Of a DNA stretch of 64,000 bases, positions 32,473 through 40,982 are shown piece by piece. The translations under genes were made by a program, and so were the position numbers. A model generated the notes under the pieces. That model had not been told where the DNA came from and ran no database searches. It saw nothing but the letters and a program-made list of their open reading frames with translations. Position 1 is the first letter of the stretch. Each line of letters begins with the position of its first letter. The DNA is from Devosia sp. LC5 (GTDB taxonomy: Bacteria; Pseudomonadota; Alphaproteobacteria; Rhizobiales; Devosiaceae). Location: positions 1-64,000 of the forward strand of contig NZ_JNNO01000011.1 in NCBI RefSeq assembly GCF_000735585.1. The letters are read 5' to 3'.

Positions 32473-32883
32473 ATGGATTTCAATTCCTCGCTCCGCATCG
32501 CCGCCACCGGCCTGCATGCCCAGACGGCTCGCATGCGCGTTATCGCCGAAAACATCGCCAATGCCGACTCGGCCGGCAAGGCGCCGGGCGAGGAACCCTA
32601 TCGCCGCCGCGTCCCCACCTTTCAGGCCCAGTATGATGCCGAAGTGGGGGGCAAGGTCGTCGAAGTGGGGCGTCTGGCCTATGACATGAGCGATTTCACC
32701 AGCCGCTATGAGCCCGGCCATCCGGCCGCCGATACCAGCGGCTATGTGCAATATCCCAACGTCAACACGCTGATCGAGACGATGGATATGCGCGAGGCCC
32801 AGCGCACCTATGAAGCCAATCTCAACGTCGTCACCGTCACCCGGCAGATGCTGGGCCGCACGCTCGACATTCTGCGCGGCTAA
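32473..32883 (+). CDS. flgC: Flagellar proximal rod protein FlgC
   Basis: A 136-aa rod protein: MDFNSSLRIAATGLHAQTARMRVIAENIANADSAG at the N-terminus, YVQYPNVNTLIETMDMREAQRTYEANLNVV at the C-terminus. The start ATG at 32473 is preceded by a GGAG site overlapping the flgB stop region. The same frame is open further left through flgB, but family alignment fixes the start here. Confidence 0.95.
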   Translation: MDFNSSLRIAATGLHAQTARMRVIAENIANADSAGKAPGEEPYRRRVPTFQAQYDAEVGGKVVEVGRLAYDMSDFTSRYEPGHPAADTSGYVQYPNVNTLIETMDMREAQRTYEANLNVVTVTRQMLGRTLDILRG

Positions 32884-32903
32884 GCGCGACAAGGACAAGC
32901 CAG

Positions 32904-33233
32904 ATGGTCACCACTCCGTTCAATGCCGCCACCGCCGCCTATGGCAATGCCAGCCGCCTGATCAACCAGGCTGCCAAGCCCACCACCGATCTCAGCGCCG
33001 CCGCTGGCGGTTCGGGCAATAATTTCGCCAGCATGCTGGCCCAGCAGGTGCAGGGCGTGATGGATGCGGGCAAGGCTTCGGACGCCATGGCGCTGGACAT
33101 GGTCAATGGCAAGGCCAATGTGGTGGATATGGTCACCGCCCTCAGCCAGACGGAACTGGCTATCGAAAGCATGGTCACGGTGCGCGACCGGGTGATCTCG
33201 GCCTATGAAGAAATCATGCGGATGCCGATCTGA
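32904..33233 (+). CDS. fliE: Flagellar hook-basal body protein FliE
   Basis: A 109-aa protein linking the MS ring and export gate to the rod. The C-terminal motif ANVVDMVTALSQTELAIESMVTVRDRVISAYEEIMRMPI is diagnostic. The N-terminus is Ala/Asn-rich and variable. AAGGACAAG ribosome-binding site. Confidence 0.94.
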   Translation: MVTTPFNAATAAYGNASRLINQAAKPTTDLSAAAGGSGNNFASMLAQQVQGVMDAGKASDAMALDMVNGKANVVDMVTALSQTELAIESMVTVRDRVISAYEEIMRMPI

Positions 33234-33309
33234 CACTGACCCCGCGCGGGAATGACGCGAGGGGAGTAGACTGGGGCGCGTGGCGACGATTCGCCCGACA
33301 GGACCTGCA

Positions 33310-33576
33310 ATGACCGGCGCCGAAGTTCTCGACATTTCCACCGATGGCATCTGGACGTTGATCATCGTCGCTGCGCCGATGATGATCGTGGGCCTGTTGG
33401 TCGGCGTGGTCATCGCTCTATTCCAGGCGCTGACCCAGATTCAGGAACAGACGCTGGTCTTCGTGCCCAAGATCATCGCCATTTTCATCACCATGCTGAT
33501 CACCCTGCCATTCCTCGGCGCCACCATGGGCGGCTATATGAACCGGGTGATCGACATGATCATCGTGGGCGGCTGA
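33310..33576 (+). CDS. fliQ: Flagellar export protein FliQ
   Basis: An 88-aa membrane protein with two helices: TLIIVAAPMMIVGLLVGVVIALFQALTQIQEQTL and VPKIIAIFITMLITLPFLGATMGGYM. The ATG at 33310 (MTGAEVLDI) has an AGGA site and gives the family length; the upstream in-frame GTG is not needed. The stop overlaps the fliR start. Confidence 0.95.
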   Translation: MTGAEVLDISTDGIWTLIIVAAPMMIVGLLVGVVIALFQALTQIQEQTLVFVPKIIAIFITMLITLPFLGATMGGYMNRVIDMIIVGG

Positions 33577-34346
33577 TGCTCACCATCGGGCTGGATTGGC
33601 TGCCCAATACCGCCTTTGTCTATCTGCTGCTGTTTTCCCGCATCGGCGCCATCCTGATGCTGATGCCCGCGCTGGGCGAAACCATGATCCCGGCGCGCAT
33701 GCGGCTGGCTTTCGCGCTGGCTTTCACGCTGGTGGTCTATCCGCTGCTGGCACCCAACCTGCCCAATATGCCGGCCGATTTCATGGGCATTGTCGGGCTG
33801 ATCTTCCACGAATTGGCCATTGGCCTCATGCTGGGCGCCATTGCCCGCATCACCGTCATGGCCACTCAGGTCGCGGGCGCGGTCATCGCCTTCCAGTCGG
33901 GTCTCAGCGCCGCCATGGCCGCCGATCCGACCCAGGCGGGGGTGCAGGGCGCGGTGTTCGGCAGTTTCCTGTCATTCCTTGGCGTCACATTGATCTTCGC
34001 CACCGACCTGCATCATGTCGCATTGGCCGCCACCTATGACAGCTATGTGGTGTTCGGCGTCGATGCGCCCCTGATGTTCGACGATGCCGCGCAATTGGCG
34101 CTGCGCACCGTCGCCAGTGCCTTTTCCATCGGCATCCAGATGTCGGCGCCATTCATCGTCTTCGGCCTCGTCTTCAACCTGGGCGCTGGCATCCTCGCCC
34201 GCCTGATGCCGGCGCTACAGGTGTTTTTCCTGCTGATGCCGGCCAATGTGATGGTTGGCCTCGTACTGTTTGCCTTGCTGCTGACCATGATGATGGGGTG
34301 GTACATCACCGGCTTTGAGAGCCACCTGGCGATGTGGAGGGGCTGA
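33576..34346 (+). CDS. fliR: Flagellar export protein FliR
   Basis: A 256-aa protein with six hydrophobic segments. Signature regions are FVYLLLFSRIGAILMLMPALGETMIPARMRLAFALA, FHELAIGLMLGAIARI, GAVIAFQSGLSAAMAADPTQ and MPALQVFFLLMPANVMVGL. A core part of the FliPQR gate. Overlaps fliQ by 1 nt and abuts flhB. Confidence 0.95.
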   Translation: MLTIGLDWLPNTAFVYLLLFSRIGAILMLMPALGETMIPARMRLAFALAFTLVVYPLLAPNLPNMPADFMGIVGLIFHELAIGLMLGAIARITVMATQVAGAVIAFQSGLSAAMAADPTQAGVQGAVFGSFLSFLGVTLIFATDLHHVALAATYDSYVVFGVDAPLMFDDAAQLALRTVASAFSIGIQMSAPFIVFGLVFNLGAGILARLMPALQVFFLLMPANVMVGLVLFALLLTMMMGWYITGFESHLAMWRG

Positions 34347-35429
34347 GTGTCAGACGAAGCTCCGGAACAAGCCAGTAAAACCGAAGACCCCTCCCAGAAA
34401 AAGCTGGAGGACGCCCATAACAAGGGCGATGTCGCCAAGAGCCAGGAGGTGACCACCTGGTTCATGCTGCTGGGTTCGGCCACCATCTTTGCCATGATGG
34501 CGCCTTCGACCAGCGCCAGCCTGGTGCAATCGCTCAAGGTGGTGATGACCAATGCCGATCAGTTCGAGCTGGGCGGCTCGGGCTTCGCGGTATTCTTCAA
34601 TGGCTTGGCGCTGGCGCTGCTCGGCACCATTCTCGTGCCGCTGGCCATCCTGACCTTTTGCGGCGTCGCCGCCAATCTTATCCAGCATCGGCCCCTGATC
34701 TCGACCGAACCGATCACCCCGAAATTCTCCAAGATTTCGCCGCTGGCCGGCTTCAAGCGGCTGTTTTCGACCGAGTCGCTCGTCAATTTCGGCAAGGGTC
34801 TGCTCAAGATCTGCATCGTGGGCACGGTGCTGTTCTTCGTGGTCTGGCCCGAGCGCGACCGGCTCGACACCATGATGACGGCCGATCCGCTGATCATCCT
34901 GGCCGATTTCCAGGAGATCGGCCTCAAGATTTTCGGCGCGACGCTTGCCGTGCTGGCCATCATCGCGCTGGCCGATTACATCTATGTCCGCCAGAAATGG
35001 TGGAAGCGGCAGATGATGACGGTGCAGGAAACCCGCGACGAATATAAGCAGATGGAAGGCGACCCCAAGGTCAAGGGCCGCATCCGCCAGATGCGGCAGG
35101 ACCGGGCCCGCAAGCGCATGATGGCCTCGGTGCCCGACGCCACCGTGGTGATCACCAACCCGACCCACTTTGCCGTCGCCCTGAAATACGACCGCTCGAT
35201 GGGCGCCCCGCAATGCGTTGCCAAAGGCGCCGATGCTGTAGCTCTGCGCATCCGCGAAGTGGCCAAGGAAAACGACGTGCCCATCGTCGAAAACCCTCCG
35301 CTGGCCCGCGCGCTGTTTGCCAGCGTCGATATCGACGACGTCATCCCGGGCGAACATTTCCAGGCCGTCGCCGAAGTCATCGGCTTCGTCATGCGCCTCA
35401 AGAAACCGGGCGGCTGGAAGGCGGGGTAG
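34347..35429 (+). CDS. flhB: Flagellar export switch protein FlhB
   Basis: A 360-aa export protein that sets substrate specificity. It has the charged N-terminal SKTEDPSQKKLEDAHNKGDVAKSQEV, four transmembrane helices, and the cytoplasmic domain with the self-cleaving NPTH motif (VVITNPTHFAVALKYDRSMGAP, about residues 268-290). It starts at GTG with GGAGGGG, directly after fliR. Last gene of the flgB operon; a convergent acyltransferase-like gene ends 27 bp beyond it. Confidence 0.96.
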   Translation: MSDEAPEQASKTEDPSQKKLEDAHNKGDVAKSQEVTTWFMLLGSATIFAMMAPSTSASLVQSLKVVMTNADQFELGGSGFAVFFNGLALALLGTILVPLAILTFCGVAANLIQHRPLISTEPITPKFSKISPLAGFKRLFSTESLVNFGKGLLKICIVGTVLFFVVWPERDRLDTMMTADPLIILADFQEIGLKIFGATLAVLAIIALADYIYVRQKWWKRQMMTVQETRDEYKQMEGDPKVKGRIRQMRQDRARKRMMASVPDATVVITNPTHFAVALKYDRSMGAPQCVAKGADAVALRIREVAKENDVPIVENPPLARALFASVDIDDVIPGEHFQAVAEVIGFVMRLKKPGGWKAG

Positions 35430-35456
35430 GGCGCCCTGCTGCCGCGAGCCGCACTG

Positions 35457-36614
35457 TCACTCGCTGGGCCGCCAGAAGGTGCGCCTGAGAGACAATTCGA
35501 TCAGGTCGCGGCCGGCATTGGTGAGGCTTGCAACTGCCGCGCCGCCCCGCACAGACCGGGCCCAACCAAAAGTTAGTGCGCCGAAAACCACAAGATAGGT
35601 CAGCGTTGCTACGATGGCGGCCACAGGCGATGTGATCTGTACTATGGGGACCGCCTGCAGCAGCACCGACCCGATGAAGAAATAAACCAGGGTGTTGCTT
35701 CCGATGGTCTGCAGCACATTGCGTGTTCCAGCCGGCAACAAAGAATGGACGGCGTAGGTAAGCCCCAGGATGCCGAGCGCAGCAAGGATACCGAAAGCGT
35801 AGTAGCCAGGGTGGTTGTGGTGGCGCCAATGCTCGATGTCGGAGATGAAATGGGCGGTCCGGCCGACCCCCCAATACCAGATGAACGTCGCCAGCAGGAA
35901 GAAGCTGACGATGCACCCGAAGATGACCGTCGCTCTCGCCCACTTCTGGCGGGTCTGGGCAAAGACCGCGTTTCCCATAGCCATGCCGAAAGTCATAAGG
36001 CCCAAGCCGTGCAAAACCGTCGGGCCTCTGTCACCACCGATGCCCAGCAGGACACTCCCCGGCACGCGAAACGGGGGTGGCAGGGGTGCAAGATCTGCCA
36101 GCAGGAGCGTGTGGACCAATACGCCGGCCAGAGACAGTAGCACCACTGGGAGAAACCCGAACCTGACCCGCAGCCAGAGCCATAGCGGTGCGATAGCCAA
36201 AAGCAGCGCATATGTCAGGAAGATTGCACCATATCCCTCGGTGACCCATTGCACACGCTCACCTGGAACAAGCCCGTTGAGCAGGGCGAAGGCGTTGTTG
36301 ATAATCGAGAAGACCAGGTAGGTCAGCGCACAGAGCAGCGACCTATAGAGCAGGCCGGCAAAGACCGTGGGCTCCCGCCCCCGCATGCGGTGCGCGTTGG
36401 CGATTTCGATCATCACTCCCATCAGAACGAGCAGGGACGGGGTCGCCATGCGCGTGACCACCTTGAAGGCCATAGCCCATCCGCCTTCGGTCTCATCGTA
36501 AATCGCGTGGTGAATGACGATGTGGCTGATGATTGCGAGCGTCACGGTCAGATAGCGGAATAGATCGAGTTGGCCCACACGGGTCGCGCGGCTGGTGGGG
36601 GCCGGTGCGATCAT
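35457..36614 (-). CDS. Multi-spanning membrane protein, acyltransferase-3/DUF1624-like
   Basis: A 385-aa protein with about ten hydrophobic helices. The N-terminal LDLFRYLTVTLAIISHIVIHHA (R-x-x-x...H pattern) and TPSLLVLMGVMIEI resemble membrane acyltransferases of the acyltransferase-3 or heparan-acetyltransferase-like groups, which modify surface polysaccharides or glucans. The family match is weak. It is inserted between flhB and cckA, with codon choice a little unlike the flagellar genes. Confidence 0.6.
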   Translation of the reverse strand: MIAPAPTSRATRVGQLDLFRYLTVTLAIISHIVIHHAIYDETEGGWAMAFKVVTRMATPSLLVLMGVMIEIANAHRMRGREPTVFAGLLYRSLLCALTYLVFSIINNAFALLNGLVPGERVQWVTEGYGAIFLTYALLLAIAPLWLWLRVRFGFLPVVLLSLAGVLVHTLLLADLAPLPPPFRVPGSVLLGIGGDRGPTVLHGLGLMTFGMAMGNAVFAQTRQKWARATVIFGCIVSFFLLATFIWYWGVGRTAHFISDIEHWRHHNHPGYYAFGILAALGILGLTYAVHSLLPAGTRNVLQTIGSNTLVYFFIGSVLLQAVPIVQITSPVAAIVATLTYLVVFGALTFGWARSVRGGAAVASLTNAGRDLIELSLRRTFWRPSE

Positions 36615-36903
36615 GAAACAACCTCTAGGCTCTGTTTTTGAGAGTTTGGAAGATTAGGATTAAGGCTTCCGATATATCGGCCGGAAACCCGCACTCGCCG
36701 GCACAACGGGCGCCGAAAGGCGTAAAACACCGCTGGCCAGCATCCCGGTCAGTGGTTCCCGGCGGGGGCAATCAGTCCGGGTAGTGTTTCGTTAGGCCGG
36801 TGTTTATAACTTTGTTCACCCTCCCAACGGGCCGGTTCCTTTGCTAGACCTGTCGCAGGCCCTGATTCGCCCCGACTCACCGTCATCCGGAGCACCACGA
36901 CCC

Positions 36904-39474
36904 ATGGCATCGACGCCGCTCGGCGAGGACACCTATCCCGATCCACTTCTGGCCTCCGAGCGCAGCAGCGCCGGGTTGTGGCGCGTTGTGGCTTTGGGCG
37001 TGGCGCTGGTGGCGTTGGCCGTCGCCTTTTCCTTTTTCAGCGACCGGATCCCGATGGACCTGGTGATGACCTTTGTCGGTATCCTGGCGGTGGTCGGCGT
37101 ATTCTGCCTGTTCGGCCTCGCCGCCGGCTTGTTCCGCTTTGCCGGCAATGAGGAACGCCGCACCATTTCGCGCGCCGTGGTCGATAGCCTGCCCTTCGGT
37201 GCGGTGGTGTCCGACCGCGACGGCAAGATTTCCTATGTCAACGCGCACTATGGCAATTTCAGCGGCGCGCTGAACAATGGCCTGCCGGTGGGCGTGCCGC
37301 GCCTGTTCGCCGGCCAGTCCGATGCCAGCGAAGCGATCTATCGCCTCTCCCGCGCCGCCAAGGATGGCCGCAGCGCGGTCGAGGATATTCGCCTCGTCGG
37401 TGGCCTGGGCGGCTCGCAGGCCGAAAGCGCGCGCCCCTTCTGGTATCGCGTCGCCGTGCGCCCCTTGCCCGAAAGCGACGAAACCAAAAAGCCGCTGGTC
37501 ATCTGGTCGGTCGAGGACATCACCCGCGACCGCGACAATAATGAGAGCGCCTTCCGCGACCTGCAGCGCGCCATCGATTATCTCGATCATTCCCCGGCCG
37601 GTTTCTTCTCGGCCGACGCGCATGGCCGCATCCAGTATCTCAATTCCACGCTATCCGACTGGCTCGGCTACGATCTGGCCGAGTTCAATGCCGGTCACCT
37701 GGGCCTGTCGGACATCGTGCGCGGCGACGGCGCAACGCTCTTGATGCGCGGCCGTGGCGATGGCGAGATTTCGACCGAAGTCATCGATATCGACCTGGTC
37801 CGCCGCAATGGCACCAGCCTGCCGGTGCGCCTGCTGCATCGTGCTGCCCGCATGGCCGACGGCGAATTGGGCGAGACGCGCACCCTGGTGCTCGATATGT
37901 CCAGCGCCCCCGATACCGAGGAAGAGCTGCGCGCTGCCGAAGTGCGTTTCTCGCGCTTCTTCAACGACACCCCCTTTGCCATTGCCACGCTGGATGGCGA
38001 AGGCCGCATCATCCGCACCAATGCCCCGTTCGGGCGCATCTTCAAATGGTCGGGCGAGGAAAAGAGCCTCGAAATGCAGCCGCTGAGCGAGCTGATCGGG
38101 GAGGGGAGCCGCGACAAGTTCGCCCGCGCTATTGGTGAGGCCACCGCCAATCGCTCGGAAATCGAGCCGGTCGATGCCCTGCTCAATGCCGAGGGCGATC
38201 ATGCCGTCCGGCTCTATCTGTCGGCGTCCGAACTCAGCGAAGGCTCGGCCGAGCAGGTCAATGTCTATGCGCTCGACATGACCGATCAGCGCAAGCTGGA
38301 AGCCCAGTTTGCCCAGAGCCAGAAAATGCAGGCCGTGGGCCAGCTTGCGGGTGGCGTGGCGCATGATTTCAACAATCTGCTGACCGCCATTATCGGCTTT
38401 TCCGATCTGCTGCTGCTCAAGCATAAGCCGGGCGATCCCTCTTTCAGCGAATTGATGCAGATCAAGCAGAATGCCAATCGCGCGGCGGGTCTCACCCGCC
38501 AATTGCTGGCCTTCTCCCGCCGCCAGACGCTGCGCCCGCAGGTGCTCGAACTGCCGCTGATCGTCGATGATCTGACGGTGCTGCTCAAGCGCATGATCGG
38601 GGAAAAGAACACGCTCACCGTCGAGCATGGTCGCAATATCTGGCCGGTTCGCGCCGATGTGGTGCAGCTCGAGCAGGTCATCATTAACCTCGTGGTCAAC
38701 GCCCGCGACGCCATGCCCGATGGTGGCGCCATCACTATCCGCACCTCCAATGTCGAGCAGGCCGATGCCGAGCGCCTGACCTTCGACGGCATGGTGCCGG
38801 CCGATTTTGTGCTTATCGACGTGCAGGATACCGGCACCGGCATGAGCCAGGACGTCATCGCCAAGATTTTCGAGCCCTTCTTCACTACCAAGGAATTGGG
38901 CAAGGGGACCGGCCTGGGCCTCTCGACGGTCTATGGCATCGTCAAGCAGACCGAGGGTTATATCTATCCCGTCTCGACTGTGGGCGCCGGCACCACGTTC
39001 AAGATTTTCCTGCCGCGCCACGTGCCCAATGAAAACGAAGTGGCTGGTAAGGTCGCCGTCGCGGCACCCGCCCGCGATCTTACCGGCCAGGAACGCATCC
39101 TGCTGGTCGAAGACGAGGAAAGCGTGCGCGCCTTCTCCGCTCGCGCCCTGCGCGCCACGGGCTATGAAGTGTTCGAGGCTGATGGCGGCGAAGAAGCGCT
39201 CGAAGTGCTTGAGGATATCGACTTCAAGATCGATCTGATGATTTCCGACGTCGTGATGCCGGAAATGGATGGGCCGAGCCTGCTCAAGCACGTGCGCAAG
39301 CAAATGCCCGATCTCAAGGTGATTTTCGTCTCCGGCTATGCCGAGGAAAGCGTGCGCCGCGACATCGAGGACGACCAGAGCGTGGACTTCCTGCCCAAGC
39401 CCTATTCGCTCGATCAGATCAATTCCAAGGTCAAGGAAGTGCTGCAGCGGCTGGGCAAGGGCGAGGTCAATTGA
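36904..39474 (+). CDS. cckA: Hybrid histidine kinase CckA
   Basis: An 856-aa inner-membrane kinase that starts the CckA-ChpT-CtrA phosphorelay. Two transmembrane helices (about residues 25-75) are followed by two or three PAS-like domains (VVDSLPFGAVVSDRDGKISYVN, YLDHSPAGFFSADAHGRIQYLN, FFNDTPFAIATLDGEGRII). Then come the HisKA domain with GGVAHDFNNLLTAIIGFSDL (His487), the ATPase (VVNARDAMPDGG, DTGTGM, TGLGLSTVYGIV), and a receiver domain with phospho-acceptor in DLMISDVVMPEMDG (Asp782) and the lysine in FLPKPYS. Start at ATG 36904 (GGAG upstream, suboptimal spacing); a TTG at 36841 would add 21 residues. Confidence 0.93.
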   Translation: MASTPLGEDTYPDPLLASERSSAGLWRVVALGVALVALAVAFSFFSDRIPMDLVMTFVGILAVVGVFCLFGLAAGLFRFAGNEERRTISRAVVDSLPFGAVVSDRDGKISYVNAHYGNFSGALNNGLPVGVPRLFAGQSDASEAIYRLSRAAKDGRSAVEDIRLVGGLGGSQAESARPFWYRVAVRPLPESDETKKPLVIWSVEDITRDRDNNESAFRDLQRAIDYLDHSPAGFFSADAHGRIQYLNSTLSDWLGYDLAEFNAGHLGLSDIVRGDGATLLMRGRGDGEISTEVIDIDLVRRNGTSLPVRLLHRAARMADGELGETRTLVLDMSSAPDTEEELRAAEVRFSRFFNDTPFAIATLDGEGRIIRTNAPFGRIFKWSGEEKSLEMQPLSELIGEGSRDKFARAIGEATANRSEIEPVDALLNAEGDHAVRLYLSASELSEGSAEQVNVYALDMTDQRKLEAQFAQSQKMQAVGQLAGGVAHDFNNLLTAIIGFSDLLLLKHKPGDPSFSELMQIKQNANRAAGLTRQLLAFSRRQTLRPQVLELPLIVDDLTVLLKRMIGEKNTLTVEHGRNIWPVRADVVQLEQVIINLVVNARDAMPDGGAITIRTSNVEQADAERLTFDGMVPADFVLIDVQDTGTGMSQDVIAKIFEPFFTTKELGKGTGLGLSTVYGIVKQTEGYIYPVSTVGAGTTFKIFLPRHVPNENEVAGKVAVAAPARDLTGQERILLVEDEESVRAFSARALRATGYEVFEADGGEEALEVLEDIDFKIDLMISDVVMPEMDGPSLLKHVRKQMPDLKVIFVSGYAEESVRRDIEDDQSVDFLPKPYSLDQINSKVKEVLQRLGKGEVN

Positions 39475-39863
39475 ACGAGTTGGGTCGCTTCGGCGGCGCC
39501 GAGTTCAATGTGCTGGGCGAGCCCCTGCAACCCTGTTCCAGCGATCCACTCACCGGCTTTTTTCGTACCGGCTATTGCGCCGCTGGGCCGGATGGGGCGG
39601 CAGTTCACCTGGTCTGCATCCAGGCGACTGACGAATTCCTCGAATTCTCGGCATCGGTCGGCAATGACCTGTCGACGCCACATCCCGAATTCTCATTTCC
39701 GGGTCTGGTAGGCGGCAACCGCTGGTGCCTCGTCGCCGGCCGCTGGGCCCAAGCCCATGCCGCCGGCAAGGCACCAAAGGTGTTCCTGCGGTCGACTAAT
39801 CAGGCCGTGCTCGGACTTATCCCCCTTGGGGTACTCAAGGCCTATGCTCTGGATTTGAACTAA
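39471..39863 (+). CDS. DUF2237 family protein
   Basis: A 130-aa protein matching DUF2237: FNVLGEPLQPCSSDPLTGFFRTGYC, HLVCIQATDEFLEFS, GNDLSTPHPEFSFPGLVGGNRWCLVAGRW. The conserved cysteines (CSSDP, GYC, VC, WC) are present. Function unknown. It begins with TTG overlapping the cckA stop (4 nt), with AAGGGCGAGG as ribosome-binding site, so it is probably co-expressed with cckA. Confidence 0.8.
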   Translation: MNELGRFGGAEFNVLGEPLQPCSSDPLTGFFRTGYCAAGPDGAAVHLVCIQATDEFLEFSASVGNDLSTPHPEFSFPGLVGGNRWCLVAGRWAQAHAAGKAPKVFLRSTNQAVLGLIPLGVLKAYALDLN

Positions 39864-39924
39864 GGCGGGGAAGGGGTGCGGAAAGCCCCCGGGCTGGCGC
39901 CCACCCACCATGCTGCATCTTTAA

Positions 39925-39955
39925 ACAGAGGTTCCCGCTTCCGCGGGAATGGCAC
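39925..39955. repeat. Short copy of palindromic repeat family B
   Basis: Contains TTCCCGCTTCCGCGGGAATG, a hairpin of the same type as the longer element at 63860-63944. Confidence 0.6.
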
Positions 39956-39966
39956 CGAGGCGGTAG

Positions 39967-40066
39967 AGACCTCATGGTGAGCCCGCCGAACCACGAGGCC
40001 GAGCGAGTGGAGACCGGTGTGCCACGACCTCCTCCTGCTACAAGCTCAGGATGAGGTCTACTGGGG
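39967..40066. repeat. Palindromic REP-like repeat, family A (copy 2)
   Basis: Same two-arm structure as the 18378 copy: GACCTCATGGTGAGCCCGCC on the left and CTCAGGATGAGGTCTACTGG on the right, with the shared linker text GAGCGAGTGGAG...GCCACGACCT. It lies between convergent genes. Confidence 0.75.
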
Positions 40067-40075
40067 GCAGGTCTC

Positions 40076-40564
40076 CTAGCGGCCCAACCCCTCCGCCAAC
40101 AGCGCATCCAGATGCTGGAAACTCATCTCCATGCCCTCGGCCATGCCCGTCGCGGCAATCTGGTCTCGCAGCGCTTTGGACGCATAGGTCAGTCGATTGA
40201 CCACCGTTGTCCCCTCCGGCTTCTCCTCAAAATCCACCGCAGACTTCGACGTCCCGCCCGTCTCATCCTGATCAAACGCCTCTTCGCTCAAGATATGCTC
40301 TGGCGCCGCAATGGCATGGATCACCCCGGACATGGAAAGGTGCTCCTCGCCCTTGTGCCATTCATAGCGATAGCGGCCTGCCGGCCGTGGCTCGAAGATA
40401 CAGACCGGCATGGTCCAGCCCGGCGGCCCGGTCAGCCAGCGCTTGATCAGCGGCGGTTGGGTGTAGCAGGCAAACACCAGATGCCGCGGCGCGGCGAAAT
40501 CGCGCTCGGTGAGGATTTCGGTATCGCTGGGCATGGATATCCGCAACGGTCCGCCAAATGTCAT
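40076..40564 (-). CDS. SRPBCC (AHSA1-type) domain protein
   Basis: A 162-aa protein with the START-like AHSA1 pattern: RDFAAPRHLVFACYTQPPLIKRWLTGPPGWTM, GRYRYEWHKGEEHLSMSGVIHAIAAPEHI and the C-terminal GMAEGMEMSFQHLDALLAEG. Such proteins bind small hydrophobic ligands. It is almost always paired, as here, with an ArsR-type repressor gene just upstream (12 nt apart), forming a small autoregulated operon of unknown physiological role. Confidence 0.85.
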   Translation of the reverse strand: MTFGGPLRISMPSDTEILTERDFAAPRHLVFACYTQPPLIKRWLTGPPGWTMPVCIFEPRPAGRYRYEWHKGEEHLSMSGVIHAIAAPEHILSEEAFDQDETGGTSKSAVDFEEKPEGTTVVNRLTYASKALRDQIAATGMAEGMEMSFQHLDALLAEGLGR

Positions 40565-40575
40565 CCTGCTCTCCC

Positions 40576-40926
40576 TCAGGTCTTGCCCGTCATCGCCTCG
40601 AGCCGCTTGAGTTCATCCAGTAGGTCATCGAGCCGTTCGTACTGGGCTTCCCAATATTTGCGATATTCGATCAGCCAGCCTGTCGCCTCGGCCAGCGGCT
40701 GCGCCTCGAGCTTACAGGGCCGCCGTTGGGCGTCACGACCGCGGGAAACCAGCCCGGCATTTTCCAGCACCTTGAGGTGCTTGGAGATGGCGGGCTGGCT
40801 CATGGCAAAGGGCTCGGCAAGTTCCATCACCGATGCCTCGCCCTGCGCCAGCCGCGCCAGAATGGCGCGCCGCGTTGGGTCGGACAGGGCCTGGAAGGTG
40901 GCGTCGAGACTGGCAGACGTCGGCAT
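40576..40926 (-). CDS. ArsR/SmtB-family transcriptional regulator
   Basis: A 116-aa winged-helix protein: LDATFQALSDPTRRAILARLAQGEASVMELAEPFAMSQPAISKHLKVLENAGLV, with no metal-binding cysteines in the recognition helix. A C-terminal segment (WLIEYRKYWEAQYERLDDLL) is typical of ArsR regulators coupled to SRPBCC genes. A dyad just upstream suggests self-repression. Confidence 0.9.
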   Translation of the reverse strand: MPTSASLDATFQALSDPTRRAILARLAQGEASVMELAEPFAMSQPAISKHLKVLENAGLVSRGRDAQRRPCKLEAQPLAEATGWLIEYRKYWEAQYERLDDLLDELKRLEAMTGKT

Positions 40927-40961
40927 GAATAACCTATGGTTGCAAAACCGTTTGGTTATTC
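40927..40961. promoter_or_regulatory. Probable ArsR operator
   Basis: GAATAACC and GGTTATTC form 8-bp inverted arms 19 nt apart. Within them AACCTATGGTT and AACCGTTTGGTT are further dyads. The region abuts the start codon of the ArsR gene. Confidence 0.6.
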
Positions 40962-40982
40962 AACGCCTGTTCGGCACAGTCG

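Noticed and set aside
37651..39303. A 550-aa open frame antisense to cckA
   Set aside because: Composition is His/Gln/Gly-rich as expected from the complement of GC-biased codons; it has no ribosome-binding site or motif, and cckA is unambiguous.
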